The position numbers and the translations under genes were made by a program. DNA of 64,000 bases from Pedobacter ghigonis (GTDB lineage: Bacteria; Bacteroidota; Bacteroidia; Sphingobacteriales; Sphingobacteriaceae), in the NCBI RefSeq assembly GCF_903166585.1, contig NZ_CAESCM010000002.1:310001-374000 (forward strand), given 5' to 3'. Shown in pieces: positions 52,744 to 61,022 of the stretch. The first letter of the stretch is position 1, and each line of letters opens with the position of its first letter. Below the pieces are notes generated by a model, which saw nothing but the letters and a program-made list of their open reading frames with translations, was not told where the DNA came from and ran no database searches.

Positions 52744-54132
52744 CTATTGTACTAGCGATTTAATATTTCCGTTTGATTTGATTAATTGTATTTCGGCTAT
52801 TTTATAATTTAATAAAGCCTGTGTATAACTGTTTTGTGCCGAGGTTAATGCGTTTTCGGTATCCAAAAGATCGGTTAGCGAAGCTAAGCCGTTGTTGTAG
52901 TTATTTTGGGTACTTCTGTAAATCTCTTGCGCCAATTCAGCATTTTTACGTTGCGATTTAATGGTGTTTAAGTTATTGCGCAACTGTATTTTGGCATTTT
53001 CGTAAGCCAGGTTTAAAGAGTTTGTGGTTTCTTTTCTGCTTTCCTGTGCCTTTTTAATGTTTACATCAGCCTGGCGGATTTTAGAACGGGTTAAGAAACC
53101 GTTAAAAATTGGCACTTTTAAAGTCAGGCCTACTGCCGAAGCTCCGTATCCGATTGCTGCTGCATTGGATTTTAAGAAATCGAAACCATCGCTTTGGCTC
53201 GAGTAAGTATAATTACCCGTTAAAGCCAATGATGGATAATATTCAGCCACATAAGCTTTTCTTTGCAGCGATAATAGTTTATCCTGGTTATTTAAAAGTT
53301 TAACCTCTGTTCTGTTGGCCAGATCGATAGAATCTGTAAATACAGGTAGGGTAGTTACTTCCGTTAATTCGGTTGCAGGCAGGCTAATCGGCGTTGCAAC
53401 GGGCATTCCCATCGAAAATTTCAACTGGTTTTCCAATTGGGTAATCGCATTAACAGTTTGCTCGCGCTGTGTATTCAGGTTAGTTAAATTAACACTTATA
53501 CGATCTACATCGATTTTTCTGGCCAAACCATTTTTATACTGGTTGCCCACAATTTTTTCAACCACCTTAACATTTTTAATGTTGGTGTCGATTACGTTAA
53601 GCTGTTGTCTGTTTACCAAAACCTGATAGTAATTGTTGGCTACCAGTTCGATAATCTGCTCTTCTGTTAACTGCGAAGTAAGGTTATAATATTCTTCGCT
53701 CGATCGTGCAGCCTGCAAACCGGTAAAAACCTGCTGGTTAAATAATTGCTGCGAAAGCTGAACACCGGCAGTCGAATTCCAGTTCTGGCCCAATTTGATC
53801 GCCTGTGTTTGTCCACCGAAATTAGCTACCAACTGACCGATAATCGGGTTGTAGGTTAAGCCTACGTTTCCGGTAATTTGTGGTAAAGCTTGTGCCCTTA
53901 CTTCTTCCACCTTGTATCTTCCACCTTCAATATCCAATTTGGCATTTCGCACTTTTGTATTGTTCTGGAGCGCAAAAGTGAGCGCGTCTTTTAAGGTAAC
54001 CTGCTGCTGTGCAATTGCCAGCTGCGGTAAAACCGAGCCGATAATAACGATGAGCATTAATCTTACCATTTTTATTCTAAGCATAATGTATTGTTTTTTT
54101 GTTTTTGGGTTCTTCTCTGTTTTTTCAGCCAT
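52744..54132 (-). CDS. TolC family outer-membrane efflux protein
   Basis: About 446-462 residues; the later ATG (MLRIKMVRLML at 54084) gives a normal signal peptide ending LAIAQ and is the more likely start. It has the TolC repeats: two long helical segments with VTLKDALTFALQNN, YYQVLVNRQQL, LNTQREQTVNAITQLENQL, LNLAYENAKIQLRNNLNT and NNYNNGLASLTDLLDTENALTSAQNSY. It forms the outer-membrane exit duct of the adjacent RND pump. Gene order is tetR-tolC-adaptor-permease. Confidence 0.95.
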   Translation of the reverse strand: MAEKTEKNPKTKKQYIMLRIKMVRLMLIVIIGSVLPQLAIAQQQVTLKDALTFALQNNTKVRNAKLDIEGGRYKVEEVRAQALPQITGNVGLTYNPIIGQLVANFGGQTQAIKLGQNWNSTAGVQLSQQLFNQQVFTGLQAARSSEEYYNLTSQLTEEQIIELVANNYYQVLVNRQQLNVIDTNIKNVKVVEKIVGNQYKNGLARKIDVDRISVNLTNLNTQREQTVNAITQLENQLKFSMGMPVATPISLPATELTEVTTLPVFTDSIDLANRTEVKLLNNQDKLLSLQRKAYVAEYYPSLALTGNYTYSSQSDGFDFLKSNAAAIGYGASAVGLTLKVPIFNGFLTRSKIRQADVNIKKAQESRKETTNSLNLAYENAKIQLRNNLNTIKSQRKNAELAQEIYRSTQNNYNNGLASLTDLLDTENALTSAQNSYTQALLNYKIAEIQLIKSNGNIKSLVQ

Positions 54133-54169
54133 TAACCTGAGGCTGTTTATTTGGGCTAACGTTAAGCGC

Positions 54170-54781
54170 TTAATCTATGCACCTTAAACCCCTTACGAAT
54201 ATGGTGGTCAGGTTTTTTTGCTTCATCGTCATTTTATTTAATGCTTTTTTGTCGGGGAAGAGGTCTTTGCCGGTCTCCATAATACACATGGTACAAAGGC
54301 CCATTAAGCTTTCCAGGTACAATTCAGCAACATGGGCGGTATCATCGTGCTCAATTTCTCCTTTTGCTTTAGCCTGACTAAAAATCTCGGCGAAAAAAGC
54401 CTTTTCCGATTCTTTTAGTGCATGCAGCTTGCCTTTAATCACCTCATCGTTCAGTAAATCCGGAATTCCCTCCGTAATGCGGAGCATGTAATATTTTTGG
54501 AAAAAAGTGTTCCGTACATCAATCGTGTTAAAAAGAATTTCCTGTACCGGCAGTTCAGGGTTGTATTTCTTTTTGATCAGTTCGAAGAAATCGTTAAACA
54601 CTCTTTCAATCACCCCCACAATCAAATGCTTTTTATCCGGGAAATAATAATAAAGAGATGGTTTGGATACAGATAGATCTTCGGCAATATCGTTCATTGT
54701 GGTTTTACCAATACCAAAATGGATAAAGCGTTTTATAGCACCATCAATAATTTGCTCTCTCTTTTTATCGGCTACAATCAT
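54170..54781 (-). CDS. TetR/AcrR family repressor of the efflux operon
   Basis: This 203-residue protein has an N-terminal TetR HTH (about 8-54: REQIIDGAIKRFIHFGIGKTTMNDIAEDLSVSKPSLYYYFPDKKHLI). A ligand-binding helical domain follows. It lies 38 bases upstream of the tolC gene on the same strand, so it most likely represses its own operon. A TGACT/AGTCA inverted repeat overlaps its own -7 box (see regulatory entries). The inducer is unknown. Confidence 0.9.
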   Translation of the reverse strand: MIVADKKREQIIDGAIKRFIHFGIGKTTMNDIAEDLSVSKPSLYYYFPDKKHLIVGVIERVFNDFFELIKKKYNPELPVQEILFNTIDVRNTFFQKYYMLRITEGIPDLLNDEVIKGKLHALKESEKAFFAEIFSQAKAKGEIEHDDTAHVAELYLESLMGLCTMCIMETGKDLFPDKKALNKMTMKQKNLTTIFVRGLRCID

Positions 54782-54798
54782 TTTACTTTTCTACTTTC

Positions 54799-54827
54799 TG
54801 ACTTTTTTAATATTTTAGTCAAAAATA
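54799..54827 (-). promoter_or_regulatory. Candidate TetR operator overlapping the tetR -7 box
   Basis: TGACT (54799-54803) and AGTCA (54817-54821) form an inverted repeat with 13 bases between. The minus-strand TATTTTTG (54820-54827) is an exact -7 element, overlapping the AGTCA half-site. This layout fits autoregulation by steric block (inference). Confidence 0.5.
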
Positions 54828-54843
54828 GTGCTAAAAAATGATT

Positions 54844-54893
54844 TGTCATGAAATGTTTGGCTAAACCAGAAGTAAGCTTACAATTTCATGACA
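54844..54893. promoter_or_regulatory. Long inverted repeat TGTCATGAAAT between tetR and crtZ
   Basis: TGTCATGAAAT (54844-54854) is perfectly mirrored by ATTTCATGACA (54883-54893), with TCATGA centres 40 bases apart. It lies between the tetR -7 box and a likely crtZ -7 region (TATCTTTA, 54919-54926). Confidence 0.55.
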
Positions 54894-54947
54894 TAAATAT
54901 ACAGTTTTTGCTGTTATATATCTTTACAAACCAGTTGTTTATATATT

Positions 54948-55385
54948 TTGTTCGTAGTAATTAACATATTAACTGTACTATTTACCATCATTGCAATGGA
55001 GTGCTTGTCGTGGTTTATACACAAGTATTTATTTCATGGTCCGTTGTGGTTTATGCACAAAAGCCACCATCAAAAGGCTAAAACTTTTTTCGAATGGAAC
55101 GATCTGTTTGCGCTCTTGTTTGCCGGCCTTTCGTTACTGTTAATGTATCTTGGCAGGAAGAGCCTCGATTACCGCTTTTTTGTTGGACTGGGAATTACTC
55201 TGTATGGCCTGATTTATTTCATTGTGCACGATTGGTTTGTGCACCGGCGTTTTAAAACCTTTAAAAGCACTAATGCTTACCTGCTGGCCGTGCGAAAAGC
55301 CCACAAAATTCACCATAAAAACAGGGGGAGAGAAAAAGGAAAAGCCTTTGGGTTGTTGTTTGTAAGGAAAGATTTAATCTCCTAA
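54948..55385 (+). CDS. crtZ: Beta-carotene hydroxylase (CrtZ type)
   Basis: This 145-residue membrane di-iron enzyme adds 3-hydroxyl groups to beta-carotene rings, giving zeaxanthin. All ten conserved histidines are present: H25 and H30 (IHKYLFHG), H37/H40/H41 (MHKSHH), H94/H99 (VHDWFVHRR) and H119/H122/H123 (AHKIHH). Several hydrophobic segments span the membrane. The start is a TTG at 54948 (no ATG until residue 18); a -7-like TATCTTTA precedes it by about 22 bases. It is divergent from tetR and separate from the other crt genes by 3.4 kb. Confidence 0.85.
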   Translation: MFVVINILTVLFTIIAMECLSWFIHKYLFHGPLWFMHKSHHQKAKTFFEWNDLFALLFAGLSLLLMYLGRKSLDYRFFVGLGITLYGLIYFIVHDWFVHRRFKTFKSTNAYLLAVRKAHKIHHKNRGREKGKAFGLLFVRKDLIS

Positions 55386-55459
55386 ACAAAAAAAAATATT
55401 TAAAATTATTCTAAATAACTATTTTGTTAGTTTATGTTTAAGCTTATAAATATCAACTG

Positions 55460-56134
55460 ATGAAAAAACTTATTCTTTGCCTGTCGTTACTTTTTGTTGG
55501 CGCGCTGCATGCACAAACAATTAAATTCACCGTAGAGGGAGTAATTCAAAGCCCTAAGAATGCAAAATTTGCTTATTTGGTAAGTGATGCGCCGGTTGTT
55601 GGAAAAGCAGATTTGTTTTTGATTAAGCCAATGGATGGCGACCACTTTCAGCTATCGACGACATTCGATCTAGCGGGACAGCTTTTAAGAGAGGGTTTTA
55701 TTTTTGTGGATGAACGGGGAGATATTACTTTAGCTGAAGTAAAAGCCAGGATAAAAGAGAAGGTGTGGTTTGTGGGTGGGAGCGCTAATCTTAAGCGGGT
55801 TTTTCTCGAAGATGTTAAATTGGATATTGAAAACCCTTATAATCTAGCATCTGCAAAGATAATTAGTGGCGGAATTTATCTTCAGCAAACCATGGATGCA
55901 AGAACCGCATTAAAAGAAAGAAAGCTTTTACGTTTTATTAAGCAAAATGCCGATTCGCCTGTGGCGCTAATCGAAGTAGGTAACTTGATGAGGTTCGGAA
56001 ATATGCCTGGTTTTTTTAAAGAATTTGATTTTAGCTCACCAAAAGAATTATACAGTGCACTTTCGAGCCGGTTACAGCAGAGTGAAGAAGGAAAGGCAAT
56101 TAAGAAGAAGCTTGATGAGCCATTAAAGAATTAA
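55460..56134 (+). CDS. Exported protein, DUF4369-like
   Basis: This 224-residue protein has a signal peptide ending ALHAQ. The N-terminal half, TIKFTVEGVIQSPKNAKFAYLVSD..., resembles the DUF4369 domain often found in front of thioredoxin-like domains, but no CxxC thioredoxin domain follows. The second half is helical (TALKERKLLRFIKQNADSPVALIEVGNL), as in the linker of such proteins. It may be a truncated or stand-alone version (inference). The role is unknown. Confidence 0.55.
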   Translation: MKKLILCLSLLFVGALHAQTIKFTVEGVIQSPKNAKFAYLVSDAPVVGKADLFLIKPMDGDHFQLSTTFDLAGQLLREGFIFVDERGDITLAEVKARIKEKVWFVGGSANLKRVFLEDVKLDIENPYNLASAKIISGGIYLQQTMDARTALKERKLLRFIKQNADSPVALIEVGNLMRFGNMPGFFKEFDFSSPKELYSALSSRLQQSEEGKAIKKKLDEPLKN

Positions 56135-56206
56135 TCGCTTCGCAACTCTGTTTTAGCTTTACCCATTTTTGGCAGGATGCTTGCTCTTTTTTAGTAAACC
56201 TGTACG

Positions 56207-56653
56207 ATGAGAAAAACTTACCATGTATTTGTGCTTTTATCACTGATTGTCATCACATCCTGCGGCAAAAAAACAGATAAAGAATGCGCCATTGCCCTTG
56301 TAGAAAAGCAATACGAAAATAGTAGCCAGGAGCTGAACTTTGAGCAGGCTACGCTTGATAGCCTGTATAATATTTCACCCAAAGCCTACGCCGATAGTAT
56401 TGCAAAAGGCCATGAACTCGATTCGACACTGGCAGTACTCGAAACTGAAATCGAACATTTTAGTCAGGCAGAATCAGATAGTGTAGGCTTGATTAGTGCC
56501 AGGCTGACCAAAGAAAGGTACAGTTTACTGGAGCTGGCTAAAACCAAACCAAAGTTTATTGGCTGGAAGTTATCAGGTGTGACTAAGGCTGGTGATATGG
56601 CAGCGCCTTTGAGTTTTAATTTTGATCAGGCGATTAGCAAAATCGTTCCTTAA
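56207..56653 (+). CDS. Small lipoprotein of unknown function
   Basis: This 148-residue protein has a lipoprotein signal (ITSC, C19, then GKK). The body is largely helical with acidic stretches (LDSTLAVLETEIEHFSQAESDSVGLISARLTKERYSLLELAKTKP broken into helices). It ends GWKLSGVTKAG...SFNFDQAISKIV. No family is recognised. It lies 72 bases after the DUF4369-like gene and just before the murB promoter. Confidence 0.5.
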   Translation: MRKTYHVFVLLSLIVITSCGKKTDKECAIALVEKQYENSSQELNFEQATLDSLYNISPKAYADSIAKGHELDSTLAVLETEIEHFSQAESDSVGLISARLTKERYSLLELAKTKPKFIGWKLSGVTKAGDMAAPLSFNFDQAISKIVP

Positions 56654-56666
56654 TTAATTTTTCTTT

Positions 56667-56674
56667 TACTTTTG
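56667..56674 (+). promoter_or_regulatory. -7 promoter element of murB
   Basis: TACTTTTG is an exact TAnnTTTG match 18 bases before the ATG at 56693. It shows that the longer in-frame start at 56672 is wrong, as that start lies within the -7 box. Confidence 0.6.
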
Positions 56675-56692
56675 CAGCATAACAAAATCAAC

Positions 56693-57709
56693 ATGCTTCA
56701 AATTCAGGAAAATATTTCGTTAAAACCGTACAACTCTTTTGGTATTGATGTTAAAGCCAGGTTCTTTGCCGAAATATTTTCGGAAGATGAGTTAAAGGCT
56801 TTGTTTCTGCATGAGCTGGTAAAAACTCAAAAGCTACTTGTTATTGGTGGAGGCAGTAATGTCCTGTTTACACAAAATTATCAGGGACTCGTAATCAAAA
56901 TCAGCATTAAGGGCATCGAATCTAAAGTTGCCGGAGATCAGGTTGCGGTAACAGCCGGCGCGGGCGAGGTATGGAACGATTTTGTAAACCATTGCGTAAA
57001 ACATGGTTTTGCAGGGGTAGAGAATTTAAGTTTAATTCCTGGTACCGTGGGAGCTTCGCCTATACAAAATATCGGTGCCTATGGAGTAGAGTTAAAAGAT
57101 GTTTTTGAAAGCTGTACGGCATTCGAGATTAAGACGGGAAAGATCAAGACCTTCAGCTATGCAGATTGCCATTTTGGTTATCGCGAAAGTGTTTTTAAAG
57201 GCGAATTAAAAGCTCAGTACATTATCACCTCGGTTACATTCCGTTTATCGGCAGTGCCAAAAATCAATACTTCTTACGGCGCTATCGAAGCCGAATTGAA
57301 TAACAGGGGGATTGCGCAGCCCACTATTGCTGATGTTTCTGCAGCGGTATCGCACATCCGTGTGAGCAAACTACCCGATCCATCCACCATTGGTAATGCC
57401 GGGAGTTTCTTTAAAAACCCTGTAATTGAAAAGCACGAATTTGCGGATATTGTAGCAAAACACCCCGATGTGGTGCATTATGCTACAGCCGATGATAAAA
57501 TTAAACTTGCAGCCGGCTGGTTAATTGAACAGTGTGGCTGGAAAGGTAAAGTAGTGGGTCAAACCGGTACCTGGAAAAACCAGGCTTTGGTATTGGTTAA
57601 CCATGGCTATGCCACTGGTACAGAAGTGTATAGTTTTTCTGAACAGATTATAGACAGTGTGAAGGCTACCTTTGGTGTTGAGCTGGAACGTGAGGTAAAT
57701 ATTCTGTGA
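56693..57709 (+). CDS. murB: UDP-N-acetylmuramate dehydrogenase
   Basis: This 338-residue FAD enzyme reduces UDP-GlcNAc-enolpyruvate to UDP-MurNAc in peptidoglycan synthesis. Seen are LVIGGGSNVLFT, SLIPGTVGASPIQNIGAYGVELKD (with the FAD-binding signature), FGYRESVFKGE, SKLPDPSTIGNAGSFFKNPVI and the C-terminal AGWLIEQCGWKGKVVGQTG. It is the type I enzyme by length and motifs. It is cytosolic. The start is fixed by the -7 box. Confidence 0.95.
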   Translation: MLQIQENISLKPYNSFGIDVKARFFAEIFSEDELKALFLHELVKTQKLLVIGGGSNVLFTQNYQGLVIKISIKGIESKVAGDQVAVTAGAGEVWNDFVNHCVKHGFAGVENLSLIPGTVGASPIQNIGAYGVELKDVFESCTAFEIKTGKIKTFSYADCHFGYRESVFKGELKAQYIITSVTFRLSAVPKINTSYGAIEAELNNRGIAQPTIADVSAAVSHIRVSKLPDPSTIGNAGSFFKNPVIEKHEFADIVAKHPDVVHYATADDKIKLAAGWLIEQCGWKGKVVGQTGTWKNQALVLVNHGYATGTEVYSFSEQIIDSVKATFGVELEREVNIL

Positions 57710-57768
57710 CGAAACAACTCATAGGCATAAACCAGTACTTTTAGGGCCGTGCCAGAAATTTTTGGTAC

Positions 57769-57776
57769 TAAGTTTG
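57769..57776 (+). promoter_or_regulatory. -7-like element upstream of the ECF sigma gene
   Basis: TAAGTTTG matches TAnnTTTG, 65 bases upstream of the sigma factor ATG. No clear -33 element is visible, so confidence is limited. Confidence 0.4.
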
Positions 57777-57841
57777 TTTGGATTATAGCGAATGGACATT
57801 AATTCATTTGTTTTTTTTAATCTACCTAAAGCTTAAATATC

Positions 57842-58372
57842 ATGACAAAATTCGAATTCAATCACCTCGTTAATCATCACTCCGTATCGCTTAGATCTTA
57901 CGCTTTAAATTTTACAAAAGACGCAGAAGACGCAAATGATCTGGTTCAGGATACGATGTTGAAGGCAATTACTTATTACAATAAGTTTAAGGAAGGTACG
58001 AATTTGAAAGGTTGGTTGTTTACCATCATGAAAAATACGTTCATTAACAACTATCGCCGTTTAGTAAAAACAAATACTTTAATTACGCAGAGCGAAGATA
58101 TTTCTTCGGCTAACCTTTCATACAGTGCAACTAAAAACCAGGCAGAAAGTAAATTTGTGCTGGGCGATATCGATAAAGCATTATCGCAATTACCGGAAGA
58201 ATATTATGTACCCTTTATCCGTTATTTTGAAGGTTATAAATACCACGAAATTGCCGATATGCTAGAAATTCCAATCGGAACTGTTAAAACACGTATTCAC
58301 GTAGCACGTGGTATACTTAAAAAATACCTTAAAACTTACTCGAAAGAAATTGCCAGTACCGAAATGGCTTAA
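57842..58372 (+). CDS. ECF-type RNA polymerase sigma factor
   Basis: This 176-residue protein has region 2 (SYALNFTKDAEDANDLVQDTMLKAITYYNKF, with the DANDLVQDT core and GWLFTIMKNTFINNYRR) and region 4 (LPEEYYVPFIRYFEGYKYHEIADMLEIPIGTVKTRIHVARGILKKYL). It would direct RNA polymerase to a small regulon. No anti-sigma or FecR-like gene is adjacent. It lies between murB and the carotenoid genes. The target promoters are unknown. Confidence 0.9.
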   Translation: MTKFEFNHLVNHHSVSLRSYALNFTKDAEDANDLVQDTMLKAITYYNKFKEGTNLKGWLFTIMKNTFINNYRRLVKTNTLITQSEDISSANLSYSATKNQAESKFVLGDIDKALSQLPEEYYVPFIRYFEGYKYHEIADMLEIPIGTVKTRIHVARGILKKYLKTYSKEIASTEMA

Positions 58373-58393
58373 GATACATCAATTGGAAAAACC

Positions 58394-58420
58394 AGGGGCT
58401 CAGATTTTATCTGGGCCTTT
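58394..58420 (+). terminator. Terminator of the sigma factor gene
   Basis: GGCTCAGAT (58397-58405) pairs with ATCTGGGCC (58409-58417), with G-T wobbles extending the stem and a T-run after. Confidence 0.65.
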
Positions 58421-58443
58421 TTGTTATCACTCCCAAAGCGAAA

Positions 58444-58544
58444 CGTCATTTCGGGCGTAGTCGGGAACCACGTTAGTGCTCAGCGAAGCTAAATCTGTCT
58501 CGAGATAGATTTCTCCGTTCCGCTATGCTGCAGTCGAAATGACG
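58444..58544. repeat. Palindromic dispersed repeat (CGTCATTTCG type)
   Basis: CGTCATTTCG (58444-58453) is perfectly mirrored by CGAAATGACG (58535-58544), with TCTCGAGATAGA between. It belongs to the same family as 13797-13921 and 42066-42175. Confidence 0.8.
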
Positions 58545-58610
58545 ACCCTTTTATTTAATTATCGGTTGTAGCCAACTAATATAAGGTATTCCCAAAATCT
58601 CCTAAAAAGC

Positions 58611-58637
58611 AAAAGGCCCGGAAAATCCAGGCCTTTT
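58611..58637. terminator. Hairpin beyond the crtI end
   Basis: AAAAGGCCCGGA (58611-58622) pairs with 58626-58637 with one mismatch, with A and T runs at both sides. It may terminate crtI (minus strand), although it is 164 bases beyond the stop, or the plus-strand transcript. Confidence 0.6.
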
Positions 58638-58800
58638 TGCTTATCATATATTTGGTTAGTTGATTCTTATTTTTTCTTTCAACAATTTGCCTTCTCTCTA
58701 ATTTCGAAACAAATGCAAACCTCGAACAATAATGCGTTTTAAAGGTTTTTTGCAGTGTTTTTGTTTTGTGGTTATAAAGATAAGGGAAATTTTAAATTTG

Positions 58801-60282
58801 TCAAGCTTTTTTTAACTTTTTTATTATTTCTTTTGCTACCACTTGTCCTGAGATGATTGCAGGGGGCACACCGGGTCCCGGAACGGTTAATTGTCCGGCA
58901 TATAAAAAATTTGTTACATTACTTTTCATTTTCGGCTTAAGGAAAGCGGTCTGTTTCAAAGTGTTTGCTAATCCATACGCATTTCCTTTAAAGGCATTGT
59001 AGTCTGCCACGAAATCATCCATGGCGTAACTGCGTTTAAACAAAATACTGTTACTGATGTCGTTTCCGGTTAAATCTTTAAAGCGTTTAACCAATAAATT
59101 AAAGTATGCTTCCCTTTTGCTTTCGTTATCTTTTAAACCAGGGGCTATCGGAATTAAAAAGAAAAGATTTTCGCAGCCCTCGGGGGCCACACCCGGATCG
59201 GTAACCGAAGGACAGCAGGCATAGAATAAGGGTTTGGATGGCCACTGTGGCTCCGTGTAGATTTCTTCTGCGTGCTGATCAAAAGGCTCATCAAAAAATA
59301 AATTATGATGAAGGATATGGTCCAGTTTTTTATTCAGTCCGATGTAAAACAGCAGACATGATGGAGCCATGGTTCGTTCATCCCAGTATTTTTCATCATA
59401 CCTGCGATAGGTTTTCTCAAACAGTTGCTGTTCTATATGATGGTAATCGGCATTGCCCACCACAAAATCACTTTTAAAGTTGCCCTTGTTTGTAATCACC
59501 TGCTCGGCAATATTGTTCTTAACTTCAATTTTGCTTACTGTGGTATCGAAGCTAAACTTTACCCCCGCATCGGTTGCTATTTGCTGCATGGCGGCAACAA
59601 TCTGGTGCATACCGCCCATAGGATACCAGGTGCCCAAAACCAGATCGGCATAGTTCATTAAGCTATAAAGTGCCGGGGTGTTTTGGGGAGTGGCACCCAA
59701 AAACAAAACAGGGAATTCAAGCAGTTTCCTAAGCTTATCGTTTTTAAAGAGCCGGTGAACATGTTTACGCATATCGCCCAATAGCTGCAGTTTAATTCCA
59801 CTAATGGCTAAGCGTGGATCGAAATACTCCATTACACTATGCGACGGCTTAAAAACGTACTCGTTCATGCCCACCTCATATTTATATTTAGCCTGATTTA
59901 GAAACGATTGGAGGTTTTTGCTGCTGCCGGGTTCGAGTTGTTCAAATAGCTGGTATAAATCATCCAATGTTGCCGGTACATCGACAGTATCGTTTTTGCC
60001 AAAATAAATGCGGTAGGAGGGACTTAACCTTTTAAGTTCATAGAAATCGGCGGTTGTTTTTTTAAAAAGCTGATAGAAATTTTTGAAAACATCGGGCATC
60101 CAGTACCAGCTGGGGCCCATGTCGAAAAGAAAACCATCTTTTTCCCAGGTACGGGCCCTGCCACCTGCCATTTCATTTTTTTCGATAACGGTAACCTCAC
60201 AGCCTGCTTTTGCCAAAAGGGCGGCGGCAGCTAAACCTGCAAAGCCGGCACCAATTACAGTAACCCTGGTTTTTTTGTCCAT
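58801..60282 (-). CDS. crtI: Phytoene desaturase / carotenoid dehydrogenase
   Basis: This 493-residue FAD enzyme introduces double bases into phytoene to give lycopene-type products. The dinucleotide loop VTVIGAGFAGLAAAALLAKAG (8-28) and GGRARTWEKDGFLFDMGPSWYWMPDVF follow. The C-terminal FLYAGQLTVPGPGVPPAIISGQ is the conserved carotenoid-dehydrogenase end. It is membrane-associated. It is divergent from the unknown-lycopene cyclase pair, across a 209-base gap. Exact desaturation steps cannot be told. Confidence 0.9.
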   Translation of the reverse strand: MDKKTRVTVIGAGFAGLAAAALLAKAGCEVTVIEKNEMAGGRARTWEKDGFLFDMGPSWYWMPDVFKNFYQLFKKTTADFYELKRLSPSYRIYFGKNDTVDVPATLDDLYQLFEQLEPGSSKNLQSFLNQAKYKYEVGMNEYVFKPSHSVMEYFDPRLAISGIKLQLLGDMRKHVHRLFKNDKLRKLLEFPVLFLGATPQNTPALYSLMNYADLVLGTWYPMGGMHQIVAAMQQIATDAGVKFSFDTTVSKIEVKNNIAEQVITNKGNFKSDFVVGNADYHHIEQQLFEKTYRRYDEKYWDERTMAPSCLLFYIGLNKKLDHILHHNLFFDEPFDQHAEEIYTEPQWPSKPLFYACCPSVTDPGVAPEGCENLFFLIPIAPGLKDNESKREAYFNLLVKRFKDLTGNDISNSILFKRSYAMDDFVADYNAFKGNAYGLANTLKQTAFLKPKMKSNVTNFLYAGQLTVPGPGVPPAIISGQVVAKEIIKKLKKA

Positions 60283-60475
60283 GGTGTAAATAAAAGCAAT
60301 TTTGGGGATTTTGTTTTCAGTAATTAGCAGGAGGTGTCAACATTATTTAGTGATTGAATAAATTACCATAAAGGAATTAAGAAAATTAAGTAGGATTCGA
60401 CTAGAGGCTTAATACCCTTGATTTCTTAATGATAGAAAGATAATTGCATGCCAGACAAACTCTTAATAGATTTCT

Positions 60476-60483
60476 TACCTTTG
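60476..60483 (+). promoter_or_regulatory. -7 promoter element of the unknown/lycopene cyclase operon
   Basis: TACCTTTG is an exact TAnnTTTG match, 8 bases before the ATG at 60492, giving a very short leader. It fixes that ATG rather than the upstream in-frame start. Confidence 0.55.
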
Positions 60484-60491
60484 CCCAGCTC

Positions 60492-61022
60492 ATGGTTAAA
60501 TTACGCATTTTATTATTCATTCTGTTTTCGGGTATTGGCATGGCACAGGCCCAGTTGTCGCCTAAAGAAATTGCACTGTTAAAGGCCAATATGGTTAAGG
60601 CCATTGAAAGTTCGAAACTTACCGATTCTTTATTCAAATCACTAGATAAGCTGTCCAATAAAACGGCGCTTATTACCGGCTATACTGGTACTTTAGAAGC
60701 CCTAAAAGCCAAGCATTCGTGGAATCCGTACAACAAAATCAAGTTTGTAAGCCGTTCGCTTAAAACCATGAAAAAAGCCATCGAAATGGATAAGGAAGAT
60801 ATGGAAATCAGGTTTATGCGGTTTTCAATCGAGTTTTATACTCCCTCATTTTTGGGTTTTAGTAAAGATCTGGCTGAAGACAAGAAGGAAATTGTTAAAC
60901 ATTATCAAAATGGAAACTTCGGACTGGCAGATAAGGAATTGGTACGTAATGTAGCCAAATTTATGATCGACAGTAAAAGATGTACCGATACGGAAATTAA
61001 AATTTTTAAGAAACACCTCTAA
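60492..61022 (+). CDS. Exported protein of unknown function in the lycopene cyclase operon
   Basis: From the ATG at 60492 this is 176 residues with a signal peptide (about 1-20, ending AQAQ). The body is helical and lysine-rich (LSPKEIALLKANMVKAIESSKLTD, LKTMKKAIEMDKEDMEIRFMRFSIEFYTPSFLGFSKDL). The family is not recognised. Its stop is immediately followed by the lycopene cyclase ATG with no gap, so the two are one translationally coupled unit. I infer a role in the carotenoid pathway or its membrane, but nothing in the sequence shows one. Confidence 0.55.
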   Translation: MVKLRILLFILFSGIGMAQAQLSPKEIALLKANMVKAIESSKLTDSLFKSLDKLSNKTALITGYTGTLEALKAKHSWNPYNKIKFVSRSLKTMKKAIEMDKEDMEIRFMRFSIEFYTPSFLGFSKDLAEDKKEIVKHYQNGNFGLADKELVRNVAKFMIDSKRCTDTEIKIFKKHL

